Source: Opisthorchis felineus
Taxonomy: Eukaryota > Platyhelminthes > Trematoda > Opisthorchiida > Opisthorchiidae
NCBI GenBank assembly: GCA_004794785.1
Contig: SJOL01005843.1
Span: 171,923-235,922, forward strand
Length of the DNA: 64,000 nt
Reading direction: 5' to 3'
This document shows positions 1 through 11,625 of this stretch, one piece after another. The first letter of the stretch is position 1, and each line of letters starts with the position of its first letter. Under the pieces are notes generated by a model. The model was not told the origin of the DNA. It worked only from the letters and a program-made list of their open reading frames with translations, and searched no databases. The translations under genes and the position numbers were made by a program.

Positions 1-675
1 TTACTAACACGCTGACGCCATCCAAAACCAGCCACGCTTCTGAGGCATCGGTGGTCAAAAACCTGAAGGCGCTTCACGTCATCGGTCCGCAGAGGCCACT
101 TCTCGCACCCATACAACAACACGGCCCTTGCTGTAGCCTGGTACACACGACCCTTAAGATCTAGTGATGTGTCTTTTTGACGCCACATGTGATGCAAATT
201 AGCAAACGTGATTCAAGCCTTCGAGATTCTTGCACTGACTTCATCAGACACACTTCCGTCAGAGCTAATACAACTACCGAGGTATGTAAAATTTTCCACA
301 ATCTCCAGTGATTCTCCTTGAATTGTAAGGGATATGTTCGGAGACTGCACGTTCTGAAGCATGACTTTGCACTTTGAAGGTGCAAGGCGCATGCCAAAGA
401 TGGTATGCTGGTGGCCAGCCTGTTCAACAGGGTTTGTGCTTCGCTTTGGTCTTCAAAGGTGAGGACGACGTCGTCTGCGTACTCCAGGTCGACAAGGCTC
501 TCACGAGCAACAATTTGAACACCGGGGTTTTGAAGACCTTCCAGCGTTCGTCTCATTATCTCATCAGTGATGAAGTTGAACAAGAATGGAGAGAGTGGAC
601 ATCCTTGTCGGACACCACTTTTTGGGGAGCTCACCATACACTCGCACACGCCCAGAATGATGACGGTTTAAACAA
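1..675 (-). mobile_element. LINE alpha fragment: reverse transcriptase C-terminal half
   Basis: On the minus strand this reads as the later RT blocks of an APE-type non-LTR retrotransposon. GVRQGCPLSPFLFNF lies near 575-616, followed by DEIMRRTLEG. The catalytic YADD is at about 470-481. Further on come APSKCKVML-like and YLGSCISSDGSVSDEVSAR-like segments, and finally [17 protein letters not shown] near position 100. At least two frame changes and internal stops break it, so it is dead. It begins abruptly near 675 (5' truncated) and runs off the left edge of the window. The same family recurs at 18310-19860. Assignment to an RTE/CR1-like clade is inference. Confidence 0.85.
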
Positions 676-2721
676 ATATAATCCGTTTATTTTTTCGTAA
701 AGTCTCAATTACGTTGCTTCTCCTTGGGTTGGAATGAAGATGTTTACTCGTAGGGAGAGGAGATGTATTTGCTATTGCAAATCGATTGTTTAAAAATTCT
801 CCCGATATACAGGATCTGTTGCTTCTAGCCAGTAAGTAGTGTCTCATCATAGCAAGGTGATCAAGGCGCTTCCAGCATTTGGGATGTTTCAGGTCTAGCG
901 ATTGACGATATTGGCGTTTACACTTGATCTGCGGTTCTCTGTCCTGGTATTGCTAGTCGTTATTTTAGTTACTTTTGGAAAGGTGGACCTAGTTCCTTCA
1001 TCAGTTCTGATTTTTGGTCCCTTCCTTCGAGTGACTATATTTTCCACATGCTTTTATGATTTTATCTACTGCAACCAGGATTCGGCGACGTTCCACCGAT
1101 ATATTCCATTCTATGGCACAACTGCATCGGAATTACGAAAAGGTTAGTTAGCCTCCTGTTGCGAATCACACGTAATATTCTGTAGCATAACCTGATTGAC
1201 GAGTTTTTGGATTCCGAAAATAGGTCTTGTAGTACAGTTGCAAAGTTCGCCGTTATTTCTCTGGGTAACCGATTCGTTTATTTGTGTACCTGAGGACGTG
1301 CCCTGTGAAACGCATAACTTTCTTAACTTTACTGCGGCTGAGCCCCCACCCATGCATGTCGCGGGCTGCAGTTGTCCACAGTCGGCAAAATCAACACAGG
1401 TTTGTTTTCCGATGTCTGACACCTGGACAGATTGGATCCCGAGGTTTTCTCTCATGATGTGACCGCACTGGGCCACTTTTTCATTATAAGCTTGCCCGAA
1501 TGACTCACGTTTCTTCAGGAAGGTTTATGCTACAAGCAAATGCGGGTGCAAAGTAGTGGTGAAGCTTCCTGTTCAAATCGTCTCACAAGTTTGTACATGT
1601 GACCTGAGGATTTCAGGGTGCGCACAGTGCGGACGTATTATTTGAAAGCATAGGTTGAGATTCGTCGAACTAAGCAACATACTAGATGGGCTTGATCATG
1701 TGAATTCTTGATTATACCGTATACTGTTCTCTTTACTTTGTTCTGGTGTTATTTATGGACTGTCGTAATATGAAATTGGGAAATGCAAGAGGGTGTGCAG
1801 CGCCTAGGGTTATGAGCCGCATGCTCTACAATTCTTGTACAAGCGTGGATTTACACCAAGATACCTTGGATTTTCATCCACGTATCTTTAGGTTGCTATC
1901 GCAGCATTGGTGTCGTTGAACCAGTTCTCTCCAAACAGTTTGATCAATTCAGTAGTTTGGACCATGAAATTAGGAAGTGGATACTCCCGTAGCTGGTGAC
2001 AAGGAAGGTGATTCTATATATAACCTACAGCAGGTGATGTTTCATCAAATTAATTAAAATAACGGGGATTACGATCCTGACAATGCGAATCTCTCGCTAA
2101 CCGTGTGTTATTCAGTTGGCTTTGTTGGTCTCCATACTTGTCATACTATCAATCTAAATGAACCAATTTGGGGGTGCGAAGCATCATTGAGTATTTCGAT
2201 TCGTAATCCATTGGAACGGCTTGGAACATCTTATCTACTTTTGGAGCCAAATGAATCGATGTGTCGTATTGTCTCACTGTCTCCCCTATGTTGGCGAAGT
2301 ATCTTTTGTAAAGGTTCCTTTTTACCTACACGTGTTCTTTAGAAATACATTGAAGTTAATCGTCCCGTACCGTTGTAAAGGCATAAGACGCTAAACCGGG
2401 TTGCTCGTTGGACACAAGCGAATCACTGATATGCGACATCTTCTGCCAAGAGTGTTCTCACTGTATAACTATCATTATATTGTGCTATGTTAAACAAGAC
2501 GACTAATTTTTTCAGCAGTTGGTGGTAAGCCTCACTAATATAATTTTGCCTGGCTCATTGTTCAAATCGATTTATATGAACATTCGAAGGCTTAAGTTTA
2601 GTGATCCACTGTTCTCTCCATTGGGTCTGATGATGGGGATAGGGAATTCAGTTTTGTAGCACACAGTCGTATTATTATCTCATAATTCTGTGAGCTTTGT
2701 CGTTGTGATTTCCCCTTCCAG
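676..2721. other. Region upstream of the first firm FCHSD exon
   Basis: No recognisable gene or repeat apart from one possible F-BAR exon at 1079-1142. The F-BAR family alignment predicts roughly 35-40 more residues between that candidate and the exon at 2722, but I could not find an exon that fits. The open frames here have no family resemblance. Confidence 0.4.
1079..1142 (+). CDS. Candidate F-BAR exon of the FCHSD-like gene
   Basis: A pyrimidine-rich tract ending in an AG acceptor at 1077-1078 precedes a 64-nt open segment, and a GTTAGT donor follows at 1143. Read after one split base, it gives a short amphipathic segment ending MAQLHRNYEK. This resembles the F-BAR stretch TELQETVKDLAKGKKKY of human FCHSD2 in spacing and charge. 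It ends in phase 0, as do most later exons of the gene. The match is short and the next expected segment was not found, so this is tentative. It could be a chance open stretch between splice-like sites. Confidence 0.3.
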
Positions 2722-2850
2722 CTAATTATACGACGCCAGGCTTATGATGCACGTTCGGCAACTGCACGAAATGAATATCTCTTCCAACTAGCTGCAATTA
2801 ATGCCCACCTGAAACACTACTTTACAAAGGATGTGCCCAGTCTCGTCAAG
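2722..2850 (+). CDS. FCHSD / Nervous wreck-like F-BAR double-SH3 protein, first firm exon
   Basis: This is the first secure exon of a + strand gene of the FCHSD/Nwk family. Such proteins bind membranes through an F-BAR dimer and recruit WASP/Arp2/3 actin machinery during endocytosis and synaptic growth (known for the family). The exon is 43 codons, phase 0 at both ends, flanked by a ttccag acceptor and an aag|gttggt donor. It contains ARNEYLFQLAAINAHLKHYF, which matches FCHSD2 ARNEYLLTLAAANAHQDRYY, a hallmark of F-BAR proteins. The 5' part of the gene (F-BAR helices 1-2 and the start codon) is not in view. Together with the downstream exons the gene spans at least 39.5 kb, mainly through repeat-filled introns. 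Whether it is closer to FCHSD1, FCHSD2 or Nwk cannot be told by eye. Confidence 0.9.
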
Positions 2851-3041
2851 GTTGGTTTGTTCGCGAATTGAAATTTTTCACTTGCGTCTAATTTTATGCT
2901 GGCGTTGTTGTTTTTAATCCGGTATAATGCTGATTTTGGGGACAGAAGCTTTCACTAATTGATCGTCTCTTGTTTAAGTTGCATAAGTGTTTGGCAAATA
3001 ATTCCATAAAATTTACCATTCTCTTACCTTGGGTATCGCAG

Positions 3042-3164
3042 ACTTTGGATGGCGAGTTGTTTGAGAAACTCAGCGAGGTACTTTCTACCCTGAGTCAACA
3101 CGAAGCAGAAATGTGTGCCCTTACACGCGAACGATTCCAGCGTGTTTTCAGGGATGCTTCGCAG
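3042..3164 (+). CDS. FCHSD-like F-BAR exon (helix 3/4 region)
   Basis: 41 codons, phase 0 at both ends, between a gtatcgcag acceptor and a cag|gttagt donor. It starts TLDGELFEKLSEVLSTLSQH and includes HEAEMCALTRERFQRVF. This aligns with FCHSD2 ALDGNVYDHLKDYLIAFSRTELETCQAVQNTFQFLL. The intron before it is only 191 bp, unlike the large introns downstream. Confidence 0.92.
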
Positions 3165-3783
3165 GTTAGTGTTGAATGGTTTTGCGTATTTCGCCTCATA
3201 ATCTCTTGATCACACTGATTCACGCCGACTTTTTGCGCTCGGGTGGTGCAAGTGTCTTAGGTCGTTGTTACTGGAGTATAGGAATCTTGCTTCTGCGGGA
3301 ATCTAATGTTGGTTCCACTGCTCCTAGCCATAGACAGCCTGCTAATGCAGGCACTCCTTAATACAACTGACCATGTCGATCCAGCTTTCTGTTGATCTAC
3401 TATTTCCAACCCAATCTGGTCCCGCTTCATTTAGGGTAAGCTGACTAAATGAGCTCTTATATGATTCCTGGTGATGCAGCATTCGGAATAACGCCGAAAG
3501 ACACCTGGGCTGATCTATATGTACTGCTTGCTATACCAACGTGGGATGATTTTCGCTTTCTAACTGTTTTTCAGACACACTGCTATTAATTGCGCTTACT
3601 GGCTAGATTAAAGCGACTGATCCTGAGCCATTGCGCCTAAGACATTTTCGAAAAAGTTGACCAATTATTGGGAAGTCGTTTCAGCTACTGAATGCTGTGT
3701 ACGAAATGCTATAATATTCAATTTGCATCAATTGTACTGTATGCTCTGTAGCTACATTCAGGTGTTTACTTGAATTGTTTTAG
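3165..3783. other. FCHSD intron, 619 bp
   Basis: Nothing recognisable: no repeat family copies and no conserved frame. Flanked by a clear GT donor and a ttttag acceptor. Confidence 0.7.
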
Positions 3784-3879
3784 ATCACGCGCAGTTATGC
3801 ATGGGAAAGCTTCTTGAGGGCTTGTCCACTATTCGACAAAGCGGTACAATATCAATTTGAACCTATGGAGGGTGATGAG
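3784..3879 (+). CDS. FCHSD-like F-BAR exon
   Basis: 32 codons, phase 0 at both ends, with a ttttag acceptor and a gag|gtaagt donor, which is an ideal consensus. It encodes ITRSYAWESFLRACPLFDKA followed by VQYQFEPMEGDE. This matches FCHSD2 VVRDYNLQLFLQENAVFHKP and QPFQFQPCDSD. The conserved F-x-x-x-x-x-x-F and QF-P spacing marks the end of the F-BAR core. Confidence 0.9.
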
Positions 3880-4508
3880 GTAAGTTTCATGCCAGGAGTC
3901 ATCTCATCGCTTATTTGAGTCATTATATCCCCCAACCGCATGTTAGATTTGGGTTCCATTACACGTTAGTTTGTTTACTTGCCTACACGTTCCTCGCTTA
4001 TCAGTCAACTCTGTTCGATTAGTAAAGGCATACTATTTTCAGTTACCGTGCAACCTGCGTTTCCAGTGAATTTCTAATATGTGGGTCGAAAGCTTACCTT
4101 GCTTCAACCGTGGATTGTTTCATTCGGGCAACTCAGCTCAGTTTTTCTCACCAAAGATCCAAACAGATAAACTGGATTTTTCCAGTGGATCGGCTTCCAG
4201 TATTTTTTCACTACTTTTTTTATATCCAGACACAGTACTTGACACTGGCGTAGCTAATATAGTATCTTTCAATCCCCTAAAAACCATTTTGCATGTATTG
4301 ACCATAAATCTTGATACACTCAGTGGAGTATCTGTGTAATTGGCGATGTTGTCGGGTGCGCTGCTTGGTTGTTGGTAATTGACCATTGGATTGCAAACAT
4401 TTCGTCACCAATCGGGGAGGCACCTGAATGCAGGGTTTGATGGATAACTCCTTCTGCTTGTGGCTATATAGTCTCTAAACGGTGTGTAACGACTCTAGCG
4501 TTTTTAGA

Positions 4509-4565
4509 ATGCAGCAGCAAGCATCACTGATGAACACTGATGTTATGCTGTCGATGATGATGAAC
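4509..4565 (+). mobile_element. LINE alpha 3' terminus
   Basis: About 57 bp match the 3' end of LINE alpha seen at 21748-21823 and, in reverse, at 61526-61580. A segment near GAAGCATCACTGATGAACAC leads into TGTTATGCTGTC and a short GATGATGAT run. Only this tail is visible, so it is a severely 5'-truncated insertion or a remnant. Confidence 0.5.
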
Positions 4566-4789
4566 ATGGTTGGTTAGAGGTCTCCATGTTGCTTGCTTGG
4601 CCAGCTTGGAATTTGCTTCGCGTCGTGGTCTCATTTCTTCGCGTTGGATTAACCCGTTGAATGTCTTCAGTTCAGTGGTTCTATTCCTTCTTTTTCCTTC
4701 TTACATTGTGGCCTGGTTTTCTTCCATTTGATTGGTTGGTTGGATAACCTGCTGTTTTTAGAAATTTTCCCCCCATCTGATTGGTTCGT

Positions 4790-5220
4790 CCATTCTGCTG
4801 GGTTTTCCACGTGCAATTCATTTATCCGCAGAAGTCGATATCATTATGTTTACTGATTGGTTTTTCTGCGGAGTAGCATGCCTCTGCAAACTTCTGCTCC
4901 CTTTTTGTTCTTGCATCGACAATTTTAGGACCTTATCCCAATTAAACTGATGTCCTCCTCGCTTCGAGAATTGAAACGAGTCATACTGGATCGTGTTTCC
5001 TGCTGGCAGTATTGTGTTCATATATGCTGTTGGCTTAGTCTCTTCTAGTCTAACCAACGTATTGCTTATCGCTGTCGTTACATTGAACTTTGTAGATGAC
5101 GTGTGTTTTCGTTATATTCGGTCTCCCCTTCGGTTCCAACGGGTTTGTCGACTTGTTTGCCCGTTTGGAGCTGCCTGTTATTCCATATCGTCATTATTAT
5201 CTTTCACGTTCGAAGCGTAA
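4790..5220 (-). mobile_element. Possible Penelope-like element 3' end (GIY-YIG endonuclease C-terminus)
   Basis: A minus-strand frame contains GGHQFNWDKVLKLSMQEQKG. From about 45 residues on it reads NQSVN. This resembles the region after the GIY-YIG core in Penelope-like elements, where an H-x-F/I-(D/N)W-x-x-V segment precedes a conserved SxNR-type motif. The upstream part, where the GIY/YIG motifs should be, is frame-broken and not convincing. The same 3' end may continue to about 4390. Another Penelope-like element is present at the right end of the window. The call is inferential. Confidence 0.4.
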
Positions 5221-5429
5221 TCCTGCTGCGTTCTGGTTGTGTTGTCAAAGTAGCCTGGGTTTGATTTCGTAAGGATTTCCATATAGGCTCTATATAGATT
5301 TCTATATATAGACTTCCCTGGGTAGCCATTCTCCTGGAGTATCTGATAAATTCGTCATTTCTATCGTCTCGCTGTTGTAGTACTTCGGGATCCCTTTGAA
5401 TGATCATCACCATCATCAGCTGTAAGAAC

Positions 5430-7175
5430 CGCGTACTTGTCGCACAGTGGTTATAGCTCCAACAATGATGGTTTGGGGAAGTGAGGTAGATAGCCGCGCA
5501 TTGCAGGCGGTAGCCGATATAATTGGTGCGCAAATACAGGGTTGTAAGTGGACTTTTAGGTTGGGAGATTTGGAGGAGAACTATACAGGAAAAACAATCA
5601 CTTGGATGCATGAGCATCACCCAGGGCGCGGCTGGGCCATGCCTGACAATGTCTTACCATTGATGTATCCCGTCCAGGAAGACAGCAATGACCAACGCAA
5701 CTGAGTTTCCTGGTATTGGCTTACTTCGCGACCGAGTAATTGTTTGACCACTTCTAGTTCGTTCCCACCCTTCACATGGTTGTGCGAACACAGAACTTCG
5801 AAAAAGTCGGTCGACTGGCACACGGAGCACGTGGCCAAGCCAGCACAACCTATGGAGTGTGATAGGTTCATCTGTCGTGGGCGTTATTTCTTCCAAAAAC
5901 CATTCGACGCACTGATCCAGCGTTCCCACCAGACTCTGACAGTGCTCCCAAGACATCCATGGTCAAACACTGGAAGTATTTTGACGTCCTCGGCGCACAC
6001 CCGCCAGGCTTCTGACTCGTGGAGCGCACCGTAGCATCGTAAACTCGACCATCTTGCCTACATCATAGGTGATGCACGTTCACGAAAGCTTCCATGGCCT
6101 TCCCAACCCGGATGGATATATGGCTTCTCGCGAGACCACCGGGACTGACACAGGTTCCCAAGTAGACGAATTTGCCTACTACCTCAATCATTTCATCCGC
6201 CGACATGTGGCTAGGATTCGAGTCTACTCAGTGTTGTCGCCACCCTTTCCATTCGCAGGTGTGAAGCGCACGCCAAAGCGTGATTCGGAATTAGTTAGAT
6301 TACTTAATGTTGTTTGCATTACGACGGTGTCAGATCCTAGAAGAGCTATGTCGTCTGCGTACTCCATATCTGTGAGCGAATTCTCTGGGAGCACTTCGAC
6401 CCCAAAGCATTAAAGGCTGTTAGTGAGTCTTCCATAGAAGTTGAAGATGTAAGGTGAAAGAGGATAGCCTTGCCTGCAACCCTTTAATGTAGTGAACTGC
6501 CCATAAACAGCAGAATTGGCGTACAGCACCTTTAGGCGGGTCAAGAATTTATGGGGGACACCTTTGCCCCACAGACACTGCCATAGTGCCTGACGGTCCA
6601 CATAATCAAAGGCAGATTTCAAGATAAGGAAGACTGGAAGCAGTGTCGATGTTCCAGAATATGTTGGAGGGTGAAAATGTGATCGATGCATCCTATTGGA
6701 GGACGGAAACCAGCTTGGTTTTCACGGATCTGTCTCTCCTGGGGTTCAGTCAACCTTCGAAGGATAATACCAGAGGGAACCACAGCTACCAGGCTGATGC
6801 CAGGGTGGTCTTCACACAGCGTCCGCGTACCCGTTTTGAAGATAGGAAAAACTATTGATATGCCCCATTCTGCAGGCACTTTCTCTTCACTCGATATTAC
6901 GCCTATGAGCTTTGTTAGATGGGTCTCCATGGGTTCTCCGTCTTCTTTGAAGAGATCTGGATACAGACCGTCCGGTCCTGGTACCTTCTCACGTTTCAGT
7001 AGGGATATTTCGTACTTCATTTTTCCGTTTGAATAGGGTTTGAACACATCTTTGCTTGTAACAGTTTGGATGGTTGCTGACCTGTTTCAGATACTGATCC
7101 CTGTGGGTTTCTTGTGTACGCCGGTTCAGAGTTGGTGTACGGTTGTCCTGGTGACAAATACGCCTGTACGTCATC
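5430..7175 (-). mobile_element. LINE beta, RT to C-terminal tail, decayed
   Basis: Read from 7175 down, this is one continuous but frame-broken APE-LINE 3' half. The open stretch at 7047-6619 carries LLKREKVPGPDGLYPDLFK (RT block 1), the HPGISLVAVV block, LRRLTEPQERQIRENQAGF and CIDHIFTLQHILEHRH. The next at 6691-6410 gives DYVDRQALWQCL and GCRQGYPLSPYIFNF. Around 6330-6370 an EYADDIALL catalytic segment can be read in another frame. At 5956-5654 the C-terminal tail LHRLCWLGHVLRVPVDRLF appears. Stops and frameshifts throughout make it non-functional. A sister copy runs on the + strand at 16100-18300. It lies antisense in an FCHSD intron. Confidence 0.88.
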
Positions 7176-9385
7176 CTCCATTTCCATTGGGAAGTAGATT
7201 TCGGCAGTTAGTTTTTTGTGTCAGTTTGCTATCCTTTATAATAATGAACGTGCCATCCAAATACCAAATATCTATGATCTGGTATCTGGTAGCACAGCAT
7301 GCTTCAGTTTTTGCATTGTAACTTCTGCATTGGGTCCGTAGATTCGTGGGTCTTTTGACGTTTATTTGTTTTTCTTGATATTCTCCATTGAGATCAAAGT
7401 AGTGATCAAATATTGATCCAGTAGTTCGCACATTTCTTCGCTCCCGTGCGTTTCGTTTACGGTCCCCCGGTTATCCAGAAGTTCAGCGACTGTCGTCCAT
7501 ACAGTAAAATGAAAACGGAGAACATATTGTGGTCCTAGATGTACTCGTCACCAGAATACCAGACGGCGAAACACAGGTTATTCAATCAACCAATCAAATG
7601 GAAGAAGTCCCTACCAAAAAGCTAGGTGGGGAAGGGCCAATCACAATGGAGGGACAGAACTGCTGAAATGAAAGCATTCGGCAGACTACTTAATTGTAAG
7701 GAAGTGACACCACAATGCAGTTCAGGTTCCAGGCTGACCAAGAATGTCACGTGGAAATCACCCAGCGACAAGCCAGTCACGGTTTGGTTGTCAAATACTG
7801 TTTATTAGAATACATAGGCGCAAGTAGAAGTGTTGTCCTCTTCGCTTTTGACGGACTGTTTGCAATCCAGTTACCAAGCTCGGCGAGCAGATCAACAGTA
7901 TTTGACGCATCTTATCTCGGGTCATATTGCTGTCAAGTATGATTTCAATGCACAATACCCAATCATGGTTATGATAACTTGGGTCCTCTAGAATCCATTC
8001 TGACTCCTCGATTTACAGCTTACACCCTCCACCAACCAACCACTTGCCCTGAAGTCAATTTGTCTCCCAATTAGTTATGGGCAGATATGACAAAGTTGTC
8101 GGATTCCGAAATTTTCTGGTTGCAAGCTACGCCGCAGTAGCGGATGCTGTGGATGAGTATCTCGTTGAGAAATACAGAACCTAACATCGAAGTCATTGTA
8201 GCTCACTGGTGAAGTACTTCGTGAAAACACCGCCCAACTCCCCAAGAACCACAATCTACGGTCTGATCGGTCCTGGTTATTTTTGGCGCGGAGGTTTTCC
8301 CAAAGTTCAACGCTTCCTGCCCAACAAATCATAACACTCTCTGGGTAACACTGAATGGATCATTGAATCTTTCACACCTAGGGGCAAAACAGTGCTAACA
8401 TAACCATTGACTAACCGTACTTTGTCTCTGCATTTGATTGCTTTCTGCGAATTTCCTTTTATATGGCTTGAAATTCGACGGACATTTGGAAATCATGTCC
8501 TTCTATGATATTTCTTCTCTTAGACTCGATCAGGCAAGTCCTTTTTCAAACGGCTATCCAAAATAGTTGGTCTTTTTCTCTGCAGTTTTTAAATTTCGTT
8601 CAGTCGCTATCCATCCTGGAATATAATAAAAAACGAATATCTTGACTATATGCAGTCATAGCACTTTTTGGTTAAAGCAACGTACTCCGAGATTCTGTCT
8701 CCCCGTCAACCGGATATAAAACAGTCTGGCGCACAAGGGTTGATGAAGTCAATAGATTCTTTCTGCATAGCTTTATATTTGTGGAATGTTTCACATACAA
8801 GGCAAGACAATACTTCCATGTGTAACAACTCCGACATTCCAACGTGTTATCACAGGAATTCAGAAGACCTTATAGTTTTTCAAATTATCTCCTGTACACT
8901 TAGTTCCTTAAGAGAAAGGACAAACAATTGCCTGGTGGAACCACAATCCAGTTTAATCCTCCGGCTTCTCAAAACCAGTTATGAGACAAAAACAATGCAG
9001 TGGTGTTCCAGTGCTTGATCAGTTGCTTCATGTGCTTTCCTTAGCAGTTCGCCCCCTCTCAGTATGCTGTATCTGTGTCCCGAAGTCTTCGTCGTTATGA
9101 AATACGCACCAGAAAAAAATTGTACAAGAGAGGGCTTTCTTGTACGATGAAGGCTGCTGAACTGAGAACGCACTCCAATCCGTTTTTGGTTTATAAGTGA
9201 GGCTATGAGAGTGGTGTTTGGTTGATAAACTGTTGTTATTACTATTGTCGTTAACATTATTATTATACGTACTTGCCACAGACTTTTCCTGACAACTCAG
9301 TCGTATATATAACGGCTTGTTGCACATTACTGCATTCAACTGTGTTAGTCAAATTCTCACGATTATCTGTTATATCTTTCCTCAG
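7176..9385. other. Unannotated 3' part of the 5.5-kb intron
   Basis: No protein family, tRNA-like or repeat match is visible to me. A frame at 8075-8332 (minus) is open for 85 codons but has no recognisable motif. The stretch just before the exon at 9386 is AT-rich with tandem ATT/GTT-type runs near 9230-9265. Confidence 0.5.
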
Positions 9386-9565
9386 ATTACCCTTTTACGT
9401 TCTCCCGATGCGAAGGAAGCCAGCCTGGAACAGATCGCTCGCAAACTAGCTCGTCGTCTGGTATTACGAGAACGGCGAATCGCATCATACGAAAATGAAC
9501 TGAAAACACTTCAAACAGGCTGTGCCAATCCCCACAATAATTCGCAAGCCGTCCCTGGTGGCCCA
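9386..9565 (+). CDS. FCHSD-like exon, region following the F-BAR core
   Basis: 60 codons, phase 0 at both ends, with acceptor tttcctcag and donor cca|gtatgt. It encodes SLEQIARKLARRLVLRERRI and ENELKTLQTG. This parallels FCHSD2 LNKEARKWATRVAREHKNIV and QQRVLNDLE, a basic coiled-coil helix after the F-BAR core. The final residues (PHNNSQAVPGGP) are a low-complexity linker. The previous exon joins directly without a missing segment in the family alignment. Confidence 0.85.
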
Positions 9566-11404
9566 GTATGTCTATTGTTATTTGTGGAGGGTGGCAATTC
9601 CCTAATTGCTTCCAACAAAATTATAGTCACAATGGTGTTCCACGTTATGTCCGTCTATTTAACCATGGGAGTCTGTAGTTTTCAACATCGATTTCCTGGC
9701 ATAAGGTGTTCGCACCCAATAGGATTAGGCCTGGTAATCGATAAACTCTACGCAAATTTCGGCCAACTGTATATTGTCAAAATGACCTTTGAACGACAGA
9801 CCCGAATACGTTTCCGGTTTTCCAGTTGGCTGTTTTAGAGTAGTCAAAAATGATAGTTGAAGCGTGCAGGCCTGTTGAATGCATCGTTCCCCTGGTACCG
9901 TGATACAGAGTTTATTTGATAACATTCAGAGAGCTGTCGTACTCTTGACCGTTGGCGTGGAAGTGGAACGACATTTCAGCAATCAACGCCTTGCTTATTT
10001 TTTATCACGGTATATTGCCACACTTCCTATATCAATGCGATATGCATTATCAACCACCCATAACAATTTTGAACCAGCTCTACTGAGCTTCTCTTTTTCG
10101 TCGTTTTTTTTCTATGCCGCTCCAAACATCAAATGATTTCAATCTTCTCCGAACCTTTCACTTTTTCGCTAGTCGGTTCAACCCCGGCGATCAATGGCAG
10201 CAGACATTTTTAGGTTACTTTCAGACATCTACATCGTCAACTAAGAGAAAGAACTTTGGGGGCTAACAAATTGTTTTCACCTAATCATCGGCGGCCCGTG
10301 TGTATTCTGGTTGCGTATGAAAAGCGGCTGACGAACACGAAACTCGCGAAAGAAAACACAGCAAATATCACTTGGTTTCACTCGAGTGTCTAGTAACAAA
10401 TTTGCGCACAGTCAACTGCCGAGTACCAGCTAATAGACCAGAGCTTTAACTTAGGGCCAGGTGCACTGCAAGGCACCTGATCCGCACTTGAAGCTGAAAC
10501 TGTAGATAGTAACAGAACGAAGTGCTTAATAGGAACTCACAAGTGCATTTATGGAATGCTTGCTCATTCGCACTCAGTAAGTGGATAACAGCTTCACATC
10601 GAAGAGGACTTCCGCACTGCGTGCATAACAGTTCGAACTAATCACTCTTGGACGCAGTGAGTCGAATACTAAAGCATCCCAGCTCTAACTCGTTGGCTAC
10701 TGGTGTTCGGTCGCGTGAATGTTGTTCAAGCAGGTAAAAACGGTGACTATGATGTCTAGGCTTGATTCGTCCTAGGGCTTATAGCAAATCGTTCGCTATG
10801 GCGATTATTTGTGTGCAAACAGCCTAGCTTTCGGAACGGTGCTTCCTTAATACTTGGAGATATTGAAACTCAGTGTAACCATTAAGACTTGTCCGATTAT
10901 AATGCGGACGGATTGTAACACTTTAGCATGAGGTACATCTTTCACTTCTGAAGATGAAGCCTTTTTCCGTCTTTCTGCATCGGTATACTACTATCCAGTC
11001 GTGTGCCGAATATCTTCTGACCATGGATCATTGAATTAACTCGCGGTCGGCGCATTTTATATTCTGAAAAATGTTTGCCGAAAGATGGTTATAAATTTCA
11101 GTAATTTGGTGTTCGCAAAACAATTCGGACTATGAAGGTGGGCGGCACCAAACTTCCTCTGAAATGTACGGTATACAAAATCAATGGTGAAACTTAGTTT
11201 CACTGGTTCTCATCAAAAGGAGAATAATGCGGGTATGAAATCCACCTCTAATTTACACCACTTGATACGAACGCCTTTGAGGTTTCTGAGGTTTTTTCTG
11301 ATCCACTATTGAAGTCGATCTAAGCGCTCACTAATGTTACCAACAGTGTAATTCTTTTCCCCACAGGCAGGTGCATTGTGAATCGTACATGCTATTCAGG
11401 TGCG

Positions 11405-11485
11405 TGATTGCTACACCGAGTAGCCTCGTTGGTAGGTCAGCGTGTGCAGTACCTCTGTTACAAGCCAGAGGTCGTGTGTTCGAGT
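11405..11485 (+). repeat. tRNA-like sequence, possible SINE head
   Basis: TGGTAGGTCAG near 11431 resembles a Pol III A box. GTTCGAGTCC near 11477 resembles a B box. Between them CCTCTG...CAGAGG can pair as an anticodon-like stem. No full cloverleaf with a good acceptor stem can be drawn, so a functional tRNA gene is unlikely. A tRNA-derived repeat head is the better guess. It lies 60 bp upstream of the palindrome at 11546. Confidence 0.35.
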
Positions 11486-11545
11486 CCACTACTGTGTATG
11501 TTGTTCCACTTTTGTCTACTCGTACGACATTTGAGGACAGACCAT

Positions 11546-11625
11546 ATTGGTTGTTGATCAGATGGCTTTTGATCTGTTCACCGAGGTCGGCGAACAGACC
11601 AACAGCCACCTGACCAACAACCAAT
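11546..11625. repeat. 80-nt near-perfect palindrome (hairpin)
   Basis: The arms 11546-11584 and 11587-11625 are reverse complements at about 34 of 39 positions, separated only by GG. The outer arms start ATTGGTTGTTG and end CAACAACCAAT. The inner arms are TCTGTTCACCGA and TCGGCGAACAGA. It lies in an FCHSD intron on the sense strand, so it would be transcribed as a hairpin. It may be a MITE-like or foldback remnant or a small-RNA precursor. No gene function is implied. Confidence 0.75.

Larger units (their letters stand above)
3880..9385. other. FCHSD intron, 5.5 kb, filled with retroelement remains
   Basis: It contains a LINE alpha 3' end (about 4509-4565), a possible Penelope-like endonuclease end (4790-5220, minus) and a long decayed LINE beta copy (5430-7175, minus). 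The rest, especially 7175-9385, shows nothing recognisable. Confidence 0.6.

Noticed and set aside
1494..1580. Possible exon after TTTCTTCAG (EGLCYKQMRVQSS)
   Set aside because: Phase does not fit exon 2722 and there is no similarity to F-BAR proteins.
2510..2535. Possible 9-nt micro-exon between TTTTTTCAGCAG and GTAAGC
   Set aside because: Splice-like sites alone are not enough; three residues would not fill the gap in the F-BAR alignment.
5447..6413. Plus-strand open frames (e.g. 6069-6413)
   Set aside because: They are antisense shadows of the minus-strand LINE beta RT and tail.
11405..11485. Functional tRNA gene
   Set aside because: No acceptor stem and irregular arm lengths.
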